Notes: generated by a model not told the origin, from the letters alone. A stretch of DNA of 64,000 nt from SB11 sp035906255 (GCA_035906255.1 JAMIFM010000029.1:124001-188000); one strand, 5' to 3'; positions 34,272-43,345 are shown, counted from the stretch's first letter. Numbers and translations: made by a program.

Positions 34272-37200
34272 TCAATGATCATGATGCCCGCCGCAACCGC
34301 ATTGGGTGGGCATAAAGCTGTTGGTTTCTTCGTGCCAATGGAAGGTAGCATTATAACCATTATTTTCCCACCAAAATGGTGCGCGTTTTTGTTGGCTACC
34401 TACTTCGTTCAGCGTGTTGCAGTCGTATAGGCGGCCGTTTATCATGGTGTAGCGCAGGCTTTCGGTGTTGGTAATGGTGTCAAGGGGGTTGCTGTCCATA
34501 ATCAGCAAATCGGCCAGTTTACCGGGTTCAAGGCTGCCTATTTGGTCGCCCATACCAATGTATTGCGCGCCGTTCATCGTCGCGCTGCGTATGGCCTGCA
34601 TAGGCGTCATACCACCCTGTGCCAGCATCCAAAGTTCCCAATGCGCGCCGACGCCCTGTATTTGCCCGTGACTGCCCAAGTTCACTTTCACACCGCTATC
34701 ACTTAACTGTTTGCACGACTTACTCACCAAAATATGCCCGTTTTCGTATTCCTCTTCGGGTATCATGGTGCGGTGGCGGCTGCGCTCGTCAATAATGCCG
34801 CGCGGGGTAAAGTTTAGCAAACGTTCCTTTTCCCAAACGTTGGTGTGCTGATACCAGTAGTATTCGCCGTTTACGCCGCCGTAATTTACAATCAGCGTGG
34901 GGGTATAGCCTGTTTGGCTGGCACTCCATAGTTGTATCACATCGTTATAAGCGGGGGCAACGGGTATGTTGTGTTCAACACCCGTATGGCCGTCTAAAAT
35001 CATACTCATGTTGTGGTAAAAGAACGAACCGCCTTCGGGAACTACCATAATGCCTAATGCACGTGCAGCTTCAATTACTTGCTGGCGTTGCTCGCGACGG
35101 GGTTGGTTGTAACTTTTTACCGAGAAAGCCCCAAGAGCTTTTGTGCGTCGTATGGCCGATTTGGCATCTTCCAAGCTATTTACTACGGCTTTAAAATCAC
35201 CGTCGGCACCGTATAGTATCGTCCCTGTTGAGTACACACGAGGGCCAACCATGCTGCCGTATTTCACCATTTCGCTTTGGGTAAACACCATTTCGCTGTT
35301 GCTGCTGGGGTCGTGCGTGGTGGTGATACCGTAGGCCAAGCTGGCGTAATACGGCCAGTGTTTTTGCGGGTGTAATCCTTGGCGGAATGTGCCTAAATGC
35401 GCGTGTACATCCACAAAGCCGGGCATAATGGTTTTGCCGCTGCAATCAATGGTATCGTCGGCTTTGGGGTTGGTTTTCCAAACATCGGTCATCAATCCCA
35501 CATCGGTAATCGTATTATCTTTAATTAATATATAACCGTTTTCTATTACGTTGTTATTATTATCAACGGTTATAATGCGGGCATTGGTAAGCAGTTTTGT
35601 GCCGGTAGGTTTATCGGTTTTTAGCTGTAAACCTATTTTTATCCCTGCGGTATCAAAGGGTATAATGCTATCGGCAGCACCTTCTACAAATAAGAAACGG
35701 TTTTTAATTTCTACCGTAAAATATTCTTCGCCCAGCGTGTAGTGCAGTTTTTTACTATCGCCGCTCCAATGTAAATTAAAACCTGCATCGCGTGCTACTT
35801 GCGAAACGGGCACGGCTTTGGTGTTTCGGTTCAAATCAAAGGTTTTGCCTGATTTTGGAACGGGGATAATGTAGGCTTTGTGTAAATCGGTAAAGGCTAT
35901 CCATTTCCCGTCAGGGCTTGGGGTGTAATCTTTCCCGTATTCCGAAGTAAATAATTCTTTTTTGTTATTGCCTGATAAATCCACCTCGAAATACTTTTTA
36001 CCCTGCTGAAAATAAACTCCTTTCCCATTAGCGGTAAAAACAGGGCTGCTACCGCTTTCGCTGATTAATATTGGGTTTTTTCCGTCGGCATCGGCCAAAT
36101 AAATGCCTGTGTTTTCGCAGAAAGTATAGCCTTGGTGGTCGTTGCCGTGTTCTTTGCGGTATAGTATTTTCTTGCCGTCGGTAGAATAAGCAGGCTCACG
36201 GAAAATGCCTTTTTCGGTAGTTATTTTTTTGGTTTTTCCTTTTTTAAACTCGTATTCCCAAATGGCACCTGTGGCGGTGTCGTTCCACGTAACGTATAAC
36301 AGTTTTTTATTATCGGGGCTGAAAACGGGCTCAAACTCAAAGGCGTTGGTTTCTTTGGTAAGACGCACAGGCGTGCCGTTGGGCAATTCTTTTTTCCATA
36401 AATAACCTACTGCCGAAAACACAAGGGTTTTACCATCGGGCGAGGTAACAGCGTGGCGTATCATTTTAGCTTCGAACGTTGAGGGGGCAACTTCCTGCCT
36501 GAATTTCACCGCATCGTTAATGCGGTGAGTAGCGGTAGCGGTAAACGGAATTTCAACCGCTTGCTGGGTTTGGGTGTTTATCTTCCACAGCTTGCCCTGC
36601 GCCCAAATAATGATGTGGATGTTATCAGGCAACCAATTGTAGCCTGTGTACACGCCAAAAATAGCCCATGCTTCCTGTTGGTCTTTGCTTAGTTTATCAA
36701 ACACGGGGATTTGCTGCCCCGTTTGCAGGTTGTGGACGTATAGCACGGTTTGAGTGCGCACACGGCGTACGAAGGCCAGTTGTTTTCCGTCAGGACTGGG
36801 TTGGGGGCGACAAGCTCCGCCCGGCCCGCTGATAATGTCTTTTAATTCGCCTGTTTCGCGGTCGTAACGGCGAATGATGTATATCTGGCTGTTGGGGTCT
36901 TTGTTGTACTGGAAATAGCCGCCGGGGTACATATCCTCGCTAAAGTACAGGTAACGGCCGTCGGGCGAGAGGGCAGGTTCGTTCACATCCTGTTGGTCGT
37001 TTTTGCGTTTGGTAAGTTGTATACCGCTGCCGCCCGTATGGTGGTACATCCACATTTCGCCTGCACCTAATGAACGGCTGCTGGTAAAATGCTTGCGCGC
37101 AATAATGTATTGCCCGTCGGGAGTCCACACGGGGTTGTTTAAAAGCCTAAAATCTTCTTGTGTAATTTGTTTGGCGTTTTTACCATCGGCATCCATCACC

Positions 37201-37529
37201 CACACGTTATCGCCGCCGCCTGCGTCGCTGGTAAAGCATATTTTTTTACCGTCGGGGCTAAAACGGGGCTGCACCTCAAAGGCATGGCCGCCGCGCAACA
37301 GCGTAGCCGTGCCACCCGCAACGGGCAGGCTGTATATATCGCCCAGCATATCAAACACAAGGGTTTTACCGTCGGGGCTAACATCGAGGTTCATCCATGT
37401 GCCCTCGTTGGTGGTGATGGTAACTTCTTTATACGGCCCCGGAGGGTTGCTAACGTCCCACTTGGGTTTGTCTTGTGCGAAGGAATTTATAACGGCTAAT
37501 GAAAGAAAAACAGGTAGCAGTATTTTCAT
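34272..37529 (-). CDS. secreted TolB-like propeller plus amidohydrolase
   Basis: After a signal peptide (MKILLPVFLSLAVINSFAQ), residues ~45-630 form PD40/TolB-type propeller blades (DGKTLVFDMLGDIYSLPVAGG, SPDGKKICFTSDAGGGDNVWVMDADGKN and others). Residues ~680-1050 are an imidazolonepropionase-type amidohydrolase with the metal-binding VDVHAHLG motif, a KSYNQPRR segment with a possible carboxylated lysine, and ATMNGAQYIGMGDQIGSLEPGKLADLLIMD. The usual GTDA motif appears as LGSHGQ. The C-terminus is Cys/His-rich (CGCGGHHDH). It is probably a periplasmic hydrolase; substrate unknown. Confidence 0.85.
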   Translation of the reverse strand: MKILLPVFLSLAVINSFAQDKPKWDVSNPPGPYKEVTITTNEGTWMNLDVSPDGKTLVFDMLGDIYSLPVAGGTATLLRGGHAFEVQPRFSPDGKKICFTSDAGGGDNVWVMDADGKNAKQITQEDFRLLNNPVWTPDGQYIIARKHFTSSRSLGAGEMWMYHHTGGSGIQLTKRKNDQQDVNEPALSPDGRYLYFSEDMYPGGYFQYNKDPNSQIYIIRRYDRETGELKDIISGPGGACRPQPSPDGKQLAFVRRVRTQTVLYVHNLQTGQQIPVFDKLSKDQQEAWAIFGVYTGYNWLPDNIHIIIWAQGKLWKINTQTQQAVEIPFTATATHRINDAVKFRQEVAPSTFEAKMIRHAVTSPDGKTLVFSAVGYLWKKELPNGTPVRLTKETNAFEFEPVFSPDNKKLLYVTWNDTATGAIWEYEFKKGKTKKITTEKGIFREPAYSTDGKKILYRKEHGNDHQGYTFCENTGIYLADADGKNPILISESGSSPVFTANGKGVYFQQGKKYFEVDLSGNNKKELFTSEYGKDYTPSPDGKWIAFTDLHKAYIIPVPKSGKTFDLNRNTKAVPVSQVARDAGFNLHWSGDSKKLHYTLGEEYFTVEIKNRFLFVEGAADSIIPFDTAGIKIGLQLKTDKPTGTKLLTNARIITVDNNNNVIENGYILIKDNTITDVGLMTDVWKTNPKADDTIDCSGKTIMPGFVDVHAHLGTFRQGLHPQKHWPYYASLAYGITTTHDPSSNSEMVFTQSEMVKYGSMVGPRVYSTGTILYGADGDFKAVVNSLEDAKSAIRRTKALGAFSVKSYNQPRREQRQQVIEAARALGIMVVPEGGSFFYHNMSMILDGHTGVEHNIPVAPAYNDVIQLWSASQTGYTPTLIVNYGGVNGEYYWYQHTNVWEKERLLNFTPRGIIDERSRHRTMIPEEEYENGHILVSKSCKQLSDSGVKVNLGSHGQIQGVGAHWELWMLAQGGMTPMQAIRSATMNGAQYIGMGDQIGSLEPGKLADLLIMDSNPLDTITNTESLRYTMINGRLYDCNTLNEVGSQQKRAPFWWENNGYNATFHWHEETNSFMPTQCGCGGHHDH

Positions 37530-37631
37530 ACTGGCGAAGGTAAAAAGTTTTTGGAATTGTAGGGGAGATTTGGGTGAGGGACGGGGGATTATCGGTTAAG
37601 GACTTAACCTATAAAAAAAGGGAGAAATGAA

Positions 37632-38084
37632 CTAAACAACTTTCTTATTCCAAGGAATTAAGGGGTCTAAATCATGCTCAAGTCTTACCCTTGCAAGAGT
37701 CAACAATTTGTCAATTTTAATGCGAATTTCCAAAGGAGGCTCCTGATTTTGAACTTCAATATAATTGTGGATAATGTCAGCATGTTCTTTGAAGGATTCT
37801 TGAGAAGATACTACATCACTTTGAACACTTCTAACTTCATGGACAAGCAAATGAAAAAATCCATAATATTTCCTGTAATCCCCTTCTGGTTTTTCAATTT
37901 GTTTGAAATGACTCCTACAAAAGTTGATATTACAGTAATCTAATCTGACCACAGAAATTTCATCTTTATTGACTGGAGAGCGGAAAACGTTTGACTTTAA
38001 TTGATTACTCCTGTCAAAATTCATCTTATGGTAAACCCCTCTAACGACTGCTTCACTATTATTTACCTCAACAGGAACAACCAC
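37632..38084 (-). CDS. unknown protein, third gene of AT-rich cassette
   Basis: The open frame runs to 38285 but the first part overlaps the upstream gene. A GTG at 38084, 4 bp after that gene's stop, gives a ~150-residue protein (VVVPVEVNNSEAVVRGVYHK...). Visible features are CNINFCRSHFKQIEKPEGDYRKYYGFFHLLVHEV and a C-terminal helix ending IPWNKKVV. No family is recognised. The gene belongs to the three-gene cassette 37632-39464. Confidence 0.55.
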   Translation of the reverse strand: MVVPVEVNNSEAVVRGVYHKMNFDRSNQLKSNVFRSPVNKDEISVVRLDYCNINFCRSHFKQIEKPEGDYRKYYGFFHLLVHEVRSVQSDVVSSQESFKEHADIIHNYIEVQNQEPPLEIRIKIDKLLTLARVRLEHDLDPLIPWNKKVV

Positions 38085-38088
38085 AGAA

Positions 38089-38634
38089 CTAAATAACTTT
38101 TGCAATTGAACTAATAAGGGCGCGAGGAATGTGTTCTTCAATATTTTTAATATTTTCATCGCCATTATACTCTGAGTTAAGACAAACAAAATAATTTGCA
38201 GTTTCTGCGCCAAACTCAATAGAAACAGCATTATTATGATTTCTCCATTCAACAGAAATTGTTCCATTTGGATTTGGGAAAACATATTCTGTCTCCAAAG
38301 CCTCTAAAAATTGATTAGGTAGTAATGTTAAAAACTTTTTTACTTGACTAATAATAAAAATATTGGGGGCAATAGCACCATAATTATCCCAGTTATTTTC
38401 AAGGCATTCAATACCTTTAATATTTGAGAGGTGTTTTGAAAGAGCTATTGGGTATTTTACTTCGTTCTCAAATTTTAAAGTTTCAAGGTTTTTATTTAAT
38501 ACTTCATAAGGATTAAACATCCTTGAAATATATGTTTTAGGTCTTATATGAGATAAAACATCATTACTTTCGCCCCTTCTTGCTGATATGGCGGCAGTTA
38601 ATTGTGGCAGGACAGTAATTAATCCATCAATCAT
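38089..38634 (-). CDS. unknown protein, second gene of AT-rich cassette
   Basis: A 181-residue product (MIDGLITVLPQLTAAISARRGES ...) with LENNWDNYGAIAPNIFIISQVKKFLTLLP and FPNPNGTISVEWRNHNNAVSIEFG; the C-terminal half looks like a small beta-rich fold. Its ATG overlaps the stop of the TIGR04255-like gene (ATGA at 38631-38634), so the genes are coupled. The family is not recognised. Codon use is much more AT-rich than that of the neighbouring amidohydrolase. Confidence 0.6.
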   Translation of the reverse strand: MIDGLITVLPQLTAAISARRGESNDVLSHIRPKTYISRMFNPYEVLNKNLETLKFENEVKYPIALSKHLSNIKGIECLENNWDNYGAIAPNIFIISQVKKFLTLLPNQFLEALETEYVFPNPNGTISVEWRNHNNAVSIEFGAETANYFVCLNSEYNGDENIKNIEEHIPRALISSIAKVI

Positions 38635-39464
38635 ACAGGAATATTTATTTTAGTTAAGACTTCTGTTGTTAAAAGATCTTTTAGAAAGATTTTATTTAAA
38701 TCATGCATACTATTAGCCGATTTTTTTAAATCTTCTCTTCCTTCGCACATTTCCCTCAAGTTTTTGATTTCTTCAAACATACTTGCAACATGGTGAATAA
38801 TGTACAAGTTATATTTATTATTTACAACGAATTCAACGCCAATATTGATATTCTCAGTTATATTTTGAGCCCCAACTTTTCTAATATTTGTTGTAGAGTA
38901 GTTCCACTCCTTGTCTATTTCAAAAATTAACTGTGGTATATATTTACTATTTGAGTTAAAAATTTGTTCATTAGGGGGGAAGCTATCACCAATCCAATCG
39001 AACTGATCGATATAATTTAAAGAGTATGCTTGTGCATAAATACTATTATCGATTTGTACAATTCCTGATATAAACTTGAATACTTTGTCATAAAAATCCT
39101 GCCATCCAGGATAATTCAAAGAGTGAAAAGAAAGAGCCACAGGCCCTCTTTGGTTAGGTCCATAACGCACAAGCCAATCTAAAGCACCCTCTCTATATGA
39201 TTCAAATTGAAATCCATCATCTCCAGTTTTTTTGAAATCAGTTTTAACTTCTCCTACATTTTGCGGTTGTAAATTCATTCCTATTTGAAAGCCTTCTAAT
39301 ACTTTAAAACTTTGGAAAAGTTCTGCAAAAGGTTCTCCTGGCTTAAGAAGAGTTTCAAATCTATGAGGATCTAAAATCTTATTAGGCAGAAAAAAAGAAA
39401 AAACTGCTTCACTGATAGAGTGTTCTTTTTTAAATGGTATAAGGTTGTCTAGTGTTACAGTCAT
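38631..39464 (-). CDS. TIGR04255-like protein, first gene of AT-rich cassette
   Basis: The 277-residue protein (MTVTLDNLIPFKKEHSISEAVFSF ...) resembles the sporadic TIGR04255 family by length, the N-terminal Glu-Ala-Val-Phe strand, and the C-terminal LYIIHHVASMFEEIKNLREMCEGREDL ... LNKIFLKDLLTTEVL part. The likeness is from memory of the family pattern, not from a search. It is the promoter-proximal gene of a tightly coupled three-gene unit that is strongly AT-rich and bordered by repeats, as expected of horizontally acquired genes. The family has no assigned function. Confidence 0.55.
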   Translation of the reverse strand: MTVTLDNLIPFKKEHSISEAVFSFFLPNKILDPHRFETLLKPGEPFAELFQSFKVLEGFQIGMNLQPQNVGEVKTDFKKTGDDGFQFESYREGALDWLVRYGPNQRGPVALSFHSLNYPGWQDFYDKVFKFISGIVQIDNSIYAQAYSLNYIDQFDWIGDSFPPNEQIFNSNSKYIPQLIFEIDKEWNYSTTNIRKVGAQNITENINIGVEFVVNNKYNLYIIHHVASMFEEIKNLREMCEGREDLKKSANSMHDLNKIFLKDLLTTEVLTKINIPV

Positions 39465-39753
39465 GGGTGAATTTAAGTACTTATATATAATAGGTGAACC
39501 TTAAATTTGTTTGCAAATGTAATCAAAATCATAACGCAAAATATAGAATTACTGTTGTTCAACCTCCCTCAACCCCTCCTTCGCTGGGGTTGTGTGAAAG
39601 GGTAAGGAGGTGTTAGGGGGTGGTTGCGGAGGGATGCCTCATCCCTTCAAACAGTTCTCTAACCGTACTTGCACGTCGCCCTTCTCCAATTGGAGAAGGG
39701 ATTGGCTGATACTCGAACAGTGTTGGGATTTCTTGGGATGAGGCTAAACAAAC

Positions 39754-39792
39754 GGATTGCTTCGGAAGCCGAAGACAGCAACCTCGCAATGA
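39754..39792. repeat. CGTCATTGCGAGG-family fragment
   Basis: GGATTGCTTCGG (39754-39765) and CCTCGCAATGA (39782-39792), a degenerate single unit of the family that flanks the GIY-YIG gene. Confidence 0.7.
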
Positions 39793-39815
39793 GGGGGCGG
39801 TGGTGCGCGGTGGGT

Positions 39816-39883
39816 GTCATTCCCAACTTGATTGGGGATCTGTGCGTTGACAATGGATAGATTCCCGCCTGCGCGGGAATGAC
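39816..39883. repeat. GTCATTCCC/GGGAATGAC repeat with inner hairpin
   Basis: Outer arms GTCATTCCC (39816-39824) and GGGAATGAC (39875-39883); the right part folds alone as ATTCCCGC (39861-39868) with GCGGGAAT (39873-39880). Elements of this type are dispersed in many bacteria. Confidence 0.75.
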
Positions 39884-39963
39884 GGGGATGGTGTGGCTGT
39901 TCCCCTCCTTCGTGGGGATTGTGTGAAGGAAAAGGAGGGGTTAGGGGTGGTCGGGAAAACAAT

Positions 39964-40033
39964 TTTAACTCACCCCTGACTTTTTGATAATTGAGGAATA
40001 GCTCACGTTTCCCCTCTCTTTAACCACCCCTTA
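39964..40033. repeat. MITE-like repeat, truncated copy
   Basis: The left end (TTTAACTCACCCC) and left half are present up to CCCTCTCTTT; the right half and right terminal repeat are missing. Confidence 0.65.
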
Positions 40034-40260
40034 ATCCCCTCCTAAACCACCCTCTTACCCACCGTAGGAAGGGAAATGCCACGCACAGGCCATTTACCCC
40101 ATCCTGAATAATTGTTTTTGTTGACAGCATTTTAACTTTTCCTCCCCCTTGAGGGGAAGGCGACTGTGTTGAGTCAGGGCTAAGGGTTAATCGGGTTGGG
40201 GTAAACCACCCCTAACCCCTCCTTATCCAAGAAGGGGTTCGGCGCAATCAGAGAAATAAT

Positions 40261-40376
40261 TTTAACTCACCCCTGACCATTTTATAGTCGCGGAATAGCC
40301 CAAATTTCCCCTCGCTAAATTTAGAGAGGGGCGATTGCGTGAACGTCGGGTTATGCAAATTTCGGGGTGAGTTAAA
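40261..40376. repeat. MITE-like repeat, copy B
   Basis: TTTAACTCACCCC (40261-40273) and GGGGTGAGTTAAA (40364-40376) form a perfect 13-bp terminal inverted repeat. The core keeps CTAAATTTAGAGAGGGG. It is 116 bp long, about the same as the copies at 43229 and 43745. Confidence 0.85.
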
Positions 40377-40442
40377 GAATATCCCTCCTTATCCCACGCA
40401 CCCCTTCGAATACGCCCGGGTTGACATCCCTACGCACTACTA

Positions 40443-40569
40443 TCGTCATTGTGAGAAAGGTGCGTTCGACTGACGAAGCAATCTGTTTATATAGTTTCAA
40501 AAGGATTGCTTCGCTAACCTTATTATTTATAATTGTATATTGTTGAATTAACCCGCTCGCAACGACGAT
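40443..40569. repeat. CGTCATTGCGAGG-family array
   Basis: Degenerate units: ATCGTCATTGTGAG (40442), GACGAAGCAATC (about 40472), GGATTGCTTCGC (40503-40514) and GCTCGCAACGACGAT (40555-40569). Confidence 0.7.
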
Positions 40570-40590
40570 AGTCGGAATAAAATCACTAAA

Positions 40591-42549
40591 TCAAAAATTA
40601 AGCTTGCGCCACCCCTTCACCAAAATGTTTAGGTCGTTTCCAATGGAGTAATCTTTGGCGTAAAAGAAATTCAGTTTCTCGGCAGAAATAAAATGAGTAT
40701 TGCCTTTTAATGAGTGCATGGGTGAAAGCAAACCGGGTTTAATGGCCGGCAATGTATTCATGTTTTCGGCAGGGGCATAGCCCACTAAAGAATGTGAACC
40801 CCCAATAACGTTTAGTAAGCCTGCAAAGGCACGGGCAGGTTTTTTCATCAGCCACCCCAATACGGGAAACAATCCAACCAAAACCAACGATGCTATAATA
40901 TCAAACACCCGCTTGTTGGCTGCTAAGGCAGGTTCGGCAATGTTCAGCTTCAAATCAACGGTATATAACTCGCCGTTGGTGTTTTTGCTATTACTGCCAA
41001 TAATATAAAAGCTGTTGCGGGGTACTATTTTAAAATTCACTTGCTCGTTGTCCATGCGACTCATCCAGCCCATAATGGTCTCGGCAGAAATATCGCGGGC
41101 ACAAAAAATCACTTCGGTAACATCAAACACCTCGCAAATTTCTTTCAAGTGATTCATATTACCCAAATAGCGACTGCCGTCTTTAAACGGCCCGTTTGCC
41201 GAAACAAACCCCTTAAACGTATGCGGAGCATTGCTTTCTTTCAGTAAATCGTAAACGCGCAAGGCTTCTTCTTCTTCACCCGCTATAATGGTGTTGTAGG
41301 CAAATTGCTGTCCGTAATTAAGGTTGCGGAATTTTACCGAGTGCAGCAGCAAACGCCAGCCGCACAAAAACACTGCTCCCCACAGGGCATCCAGTATTAT
41401 CAGCGCACGGGAAAAGCGTAGCGAATCAGGCAAGAAGGCGTACACCACGCTTATCATTATGGTGCCCCAAAACAAGCCTTGTAAGATGTTTTTAAGAGTG
41501 TGTTTGCGACTGTATCCGCCACTTAGGTATATACCCAACACAAACAGCATCATATACAGCGCCCCGTTAAAATATAGGTAAACGGTAGGGTAACTGCCGC
41601 CCAATACGTATTTATGGTTATTTTCCCAGTATTCTTTGGCGTAGTAGTGGCCTATAAACAGTATTAGCGCATCAACCACCGCATATTTGCTGCGTTGCCA
41701 AAAACGCCAGCAGAGAGCCAACGCTGCGCGAAACCATATTGCAACGTTTATGAACAGGCTAAACAATTGGGCATTACCCCCTTTGTAATGTTTTTGGGCG
41801 AAGATGACCATTGCCCTGTAAAACACAAACACATAGTTTACACTGGTTTTTTTGGTGCTTTCGCCTTTGTAGTGAATGATGGAGGTATCGGCAAAGTAGT
41901 AGTTTTTGTATCCCGCTTGTGTAATACGGTAGCTAAGGTCTATATCCTCGCCGTACATGAAAAAAGTTTCATCCAGCAAGCCTATTTTATCCAGTACAGT
42001 TTTGCGTATCAGCATAAAAGCACCTGCCAGCACTTCTACCTCGTTGGTTTCGTGTTCACTAAGGTATTTGAGGTGATAACGACCAAATACTTTTGATTTC
42101 GGAAAAATCTTCGATAAGCCGCACATTTTGTAAAAGGCAACTGCCGGAGTAGGCAACCCGCGCTTTGATTCAGGCAAAAATTTTCCCTTACCATCAATCA
42201 TGCGTACGCCCAATCCACCCGCATCAGGTGTTGCATCCATAAAAGCCACCACCTTTTCAAAAGTGCTTTCTTCTACAACGGTATCGGGGTTTAGCAACAG
42301 GACGTATTCGCCTGTGCTTTCTATAATAGCTTGGTTATTAGCGGCTGAAAAACCTACGTTTTTTTTGTTGGCGATGAGTTTTACATCGGGAAACTTCTCG
42401 CGCACCATCTCCACGCTGCCGTCCACCGAGTCGTTATCTACCACATATATCTCCGTAGGCACTTTTTGGGCAGCCTTTTGTGCACTTAGCAAGGCTTGCT
42501 CTAAAAACGCTTTTACGTTATAGTTGACGATGATAACGGATAACTTCAC
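40591..42549 (-). CDS. GT2 glycosyltransferase fused to sugar-transferase-like domain
   Basis: Residues 1-~250 form a GT2 (GT-A fold) glycosyltransferase: SVIIVNYNVKAFLEQAL, VVDNDSVDGSVEMV, NVGFSAANNQAI, LLNPDTVV, MYGEDIDLSYRI. Then come several membrane helices (~270-400), a CoA-binding-3-like Rossmann domain (~420-540: IIAGEEEEALRVYDLL ... EVIFCARDIS), and a C-terminal remnant of a bacterial sugar transferase (KRVFDIIASLVLVGLF, GYAP, KPGLLSPMHSL, YAKDYSIGNDLNILVKGWRKL). The start codon is GTG. It probably acts in surface polysaccharide assembly at the inner membrane. Confidence 0.88.
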   Translation of the reverse strand: MKLSVIIVNYNVKAFLEQALLSAQKAAQKVPTEIYVVDNDSVDGSVEMVREKFPDVKLIANKKNVGFSAANNQAIIESTGEYVLLLNPDTVVEESTFEKVVAFMDATPDAGGLGVRMIDGKGKFLPESKRGLPTPAVAFYKMCGLSKIFPKSKVFGRYHLKYLSEHETNEVEVLAGAFMLIRKTVLDKIGLLDETFFMYGEDIDLSYRITQAGYKNYYFADTSIIHYKGESTKKTSVNYVFVFYRAMVIFAQKHYKGGNAQLFSLFINVAIWFRAALALCWRFWQRSKYAVVDALILFIGHYYAKEYWENNHKYVLGGSYPTVYLYFNGALYMMLFVLGIYLSGGYSRKHTLKNILQGLFWGTIMISVVYAFLPDSLRFSRALIILDALWGAVFLCGWRLLLHSVKFRNLNYGQQFAYNTIIAGEEEEALRVYDLLKESNAPHTFKGFVSANGPFKDGSRYLGNMNHLKEICEVFDVTEVIFCARDISAETIMGWMSRMDNEQVNFKIVPRNSFYIIGSNSKNTNGELYTVDLKLNIAEPALAANKRVFDIIASLVLVGLFPVLGWLMKKPARAFAGLLNVIGGSHSLVGYAPAENMNTLPAIKPGLLSPMHSLKGNTHFISAEKLNFFYAKDYSIGNDLNILVKGWRKLNF

Positions 42550-42561
42550 GCAGGCAAGATA

Positions 42562-43167
42562 CTAAATTTGGTAGGGCACACGGTTAAGTATCGAACGGCC
42601 GAGAGTAATTTCATCGGCATATTCCAATTCTCCCCCAACTGCAATGCCTTTAGAAAGCGTACTGATATTTACCCCTGTGCCTTTTAGTTTTTTGCTTAAA
42701 TAAAACACGGTGGTATCGCCTTCAACGGTTGCATTAAGTGCCATTACTATCTCTTTGACGTTGTTTTTTGCAATACGTTCGGGCAGGCTGTTCATATTCA
42801 GGTCGTCGGGGCCAATACCGTCGGCGGGGGCAATCATACCGCCCAGTACGTGGTAAATGCCTGTGTACTGCCCTGTGTTTTCAATGGCTATCACATCGCG
42901 CAGGTCTTCCACAATACACAAGGTAGTATGGTCGCGGCGGTGGTCGGCACAGATTTCGCAAATGTCGTTATCGCTTACATTGCCGCACTCTTGACAGTAT
43001 TTAATGTTTTCTTTCAGGGTAGAGATTACCTCGCCCATTTCCCGCACCTCGTTGTCAGGTTGTTTTAGCATGAACAATGCCATGCGTAGGGCGGTTTTTT
43101 TGCCTATGCCGGGGAATTTTGCAAACTGGTTTACCAACTGCTCAAGTGTTTGCGACGGAAACTGCAT
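42562..43167 (-). CDS. recR: recombination mediator RecR
   Basis: The 201-residue protein has the N-terminal helix-hairpin-helix (FPGIGKKTALRMALFML), a four-Cys zinc finger (CQECGNVSDNDICEIC, residues 57-72), a Toprim domain (LCIVEDLRDVIAIENTGQYTGIYHVLGG) and the C-terminal Walker-B-like GVNISTLSKGIAVGGELEYADEITLGRSILNR. RecR works with RecO and RecF to load RecA on gapped DNA. Length is normal. TACCTTTG (43182-43175) lies just upstream. Confidence 0.97.
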   Translation of the reverse strand: MQFPSQTLEQLVNQFAKFPGIGKKTALRMALFMLKQPDNEVREMGEVISTLKENIKYCQECGNVSDNDICEICADHRRDHTTLCIVEDLRDVIAIENTGQYTGIYHVLGGMIAPADGIGPDDLNMNSLPERIAKNNVKEIVMALNATVEGDTTVFYLSKKLKGTGVNISTLSKGIAVGGELEYADEITLGRSILNRVPYQI

Positions 43168-43174
43168 AATGAAG

Positions 43175-43182
43175 CAAAGGTA
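43175..43182 (-). promoter_or_regulatory. -7 promoter element TACCTTTG of recR
   Basis: Minus-strand TAnnTTTG match 7 bp before the recR ATG; implies a very short leader. Confidence 0.5.
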
Positions 43183-43228
43183 GGGATTTGGGGGATTGGG
43201 AATTTGAGATTTTTGACTTGGGGATTTG

Positions 43229-43345
43229 TTTAACTCACCCTCGATTTATAGGTTTCTAACCAAAACCCATAGTCGGCCCTCTCTAAAATTTAGAGAGGGG
43301 AAAATTGGGTAATGTTTGCTAACTTTTACTTTGGGGTGAGTTAAA
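43229..43345. repeat. MITE-like repeat, copy D (left of DUF559 gene)
   Basis: TTTAACTCACCC at 43229-43240 and GGGGTGAGTTAAA ending at 43345; the core is CCCTCTCTAAAATTTAGAG. It has the same CCCATAGTCG side sequence as copies E and F. It ends 26 bp before the DUF559 start codon. Confidence 0.85.

Larger units (their letters stand above)
39540..40590. repeat. 1-kb intergenic repeat sink
   Basis: No gene is visible here. At least four repeat families accumulate: G/C-rich CCTAACCCCTCCTT palindromes (about 39565-39625, 39898-39955, 40020-40060, 40203-40240), CGTCATTGCGAGG/GAAGCAATCC units (39754-39792 and 40443-40569), a GTCATTCCC ... GGGAATGAC element (39816-39883) with an inner ATTCCCGC/GCGGGAAT hairpin, and MITE-like copies (39964- and 40261-40376). 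Nested and truncated copies suggest repeated insertion. Confidence 0.85.
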
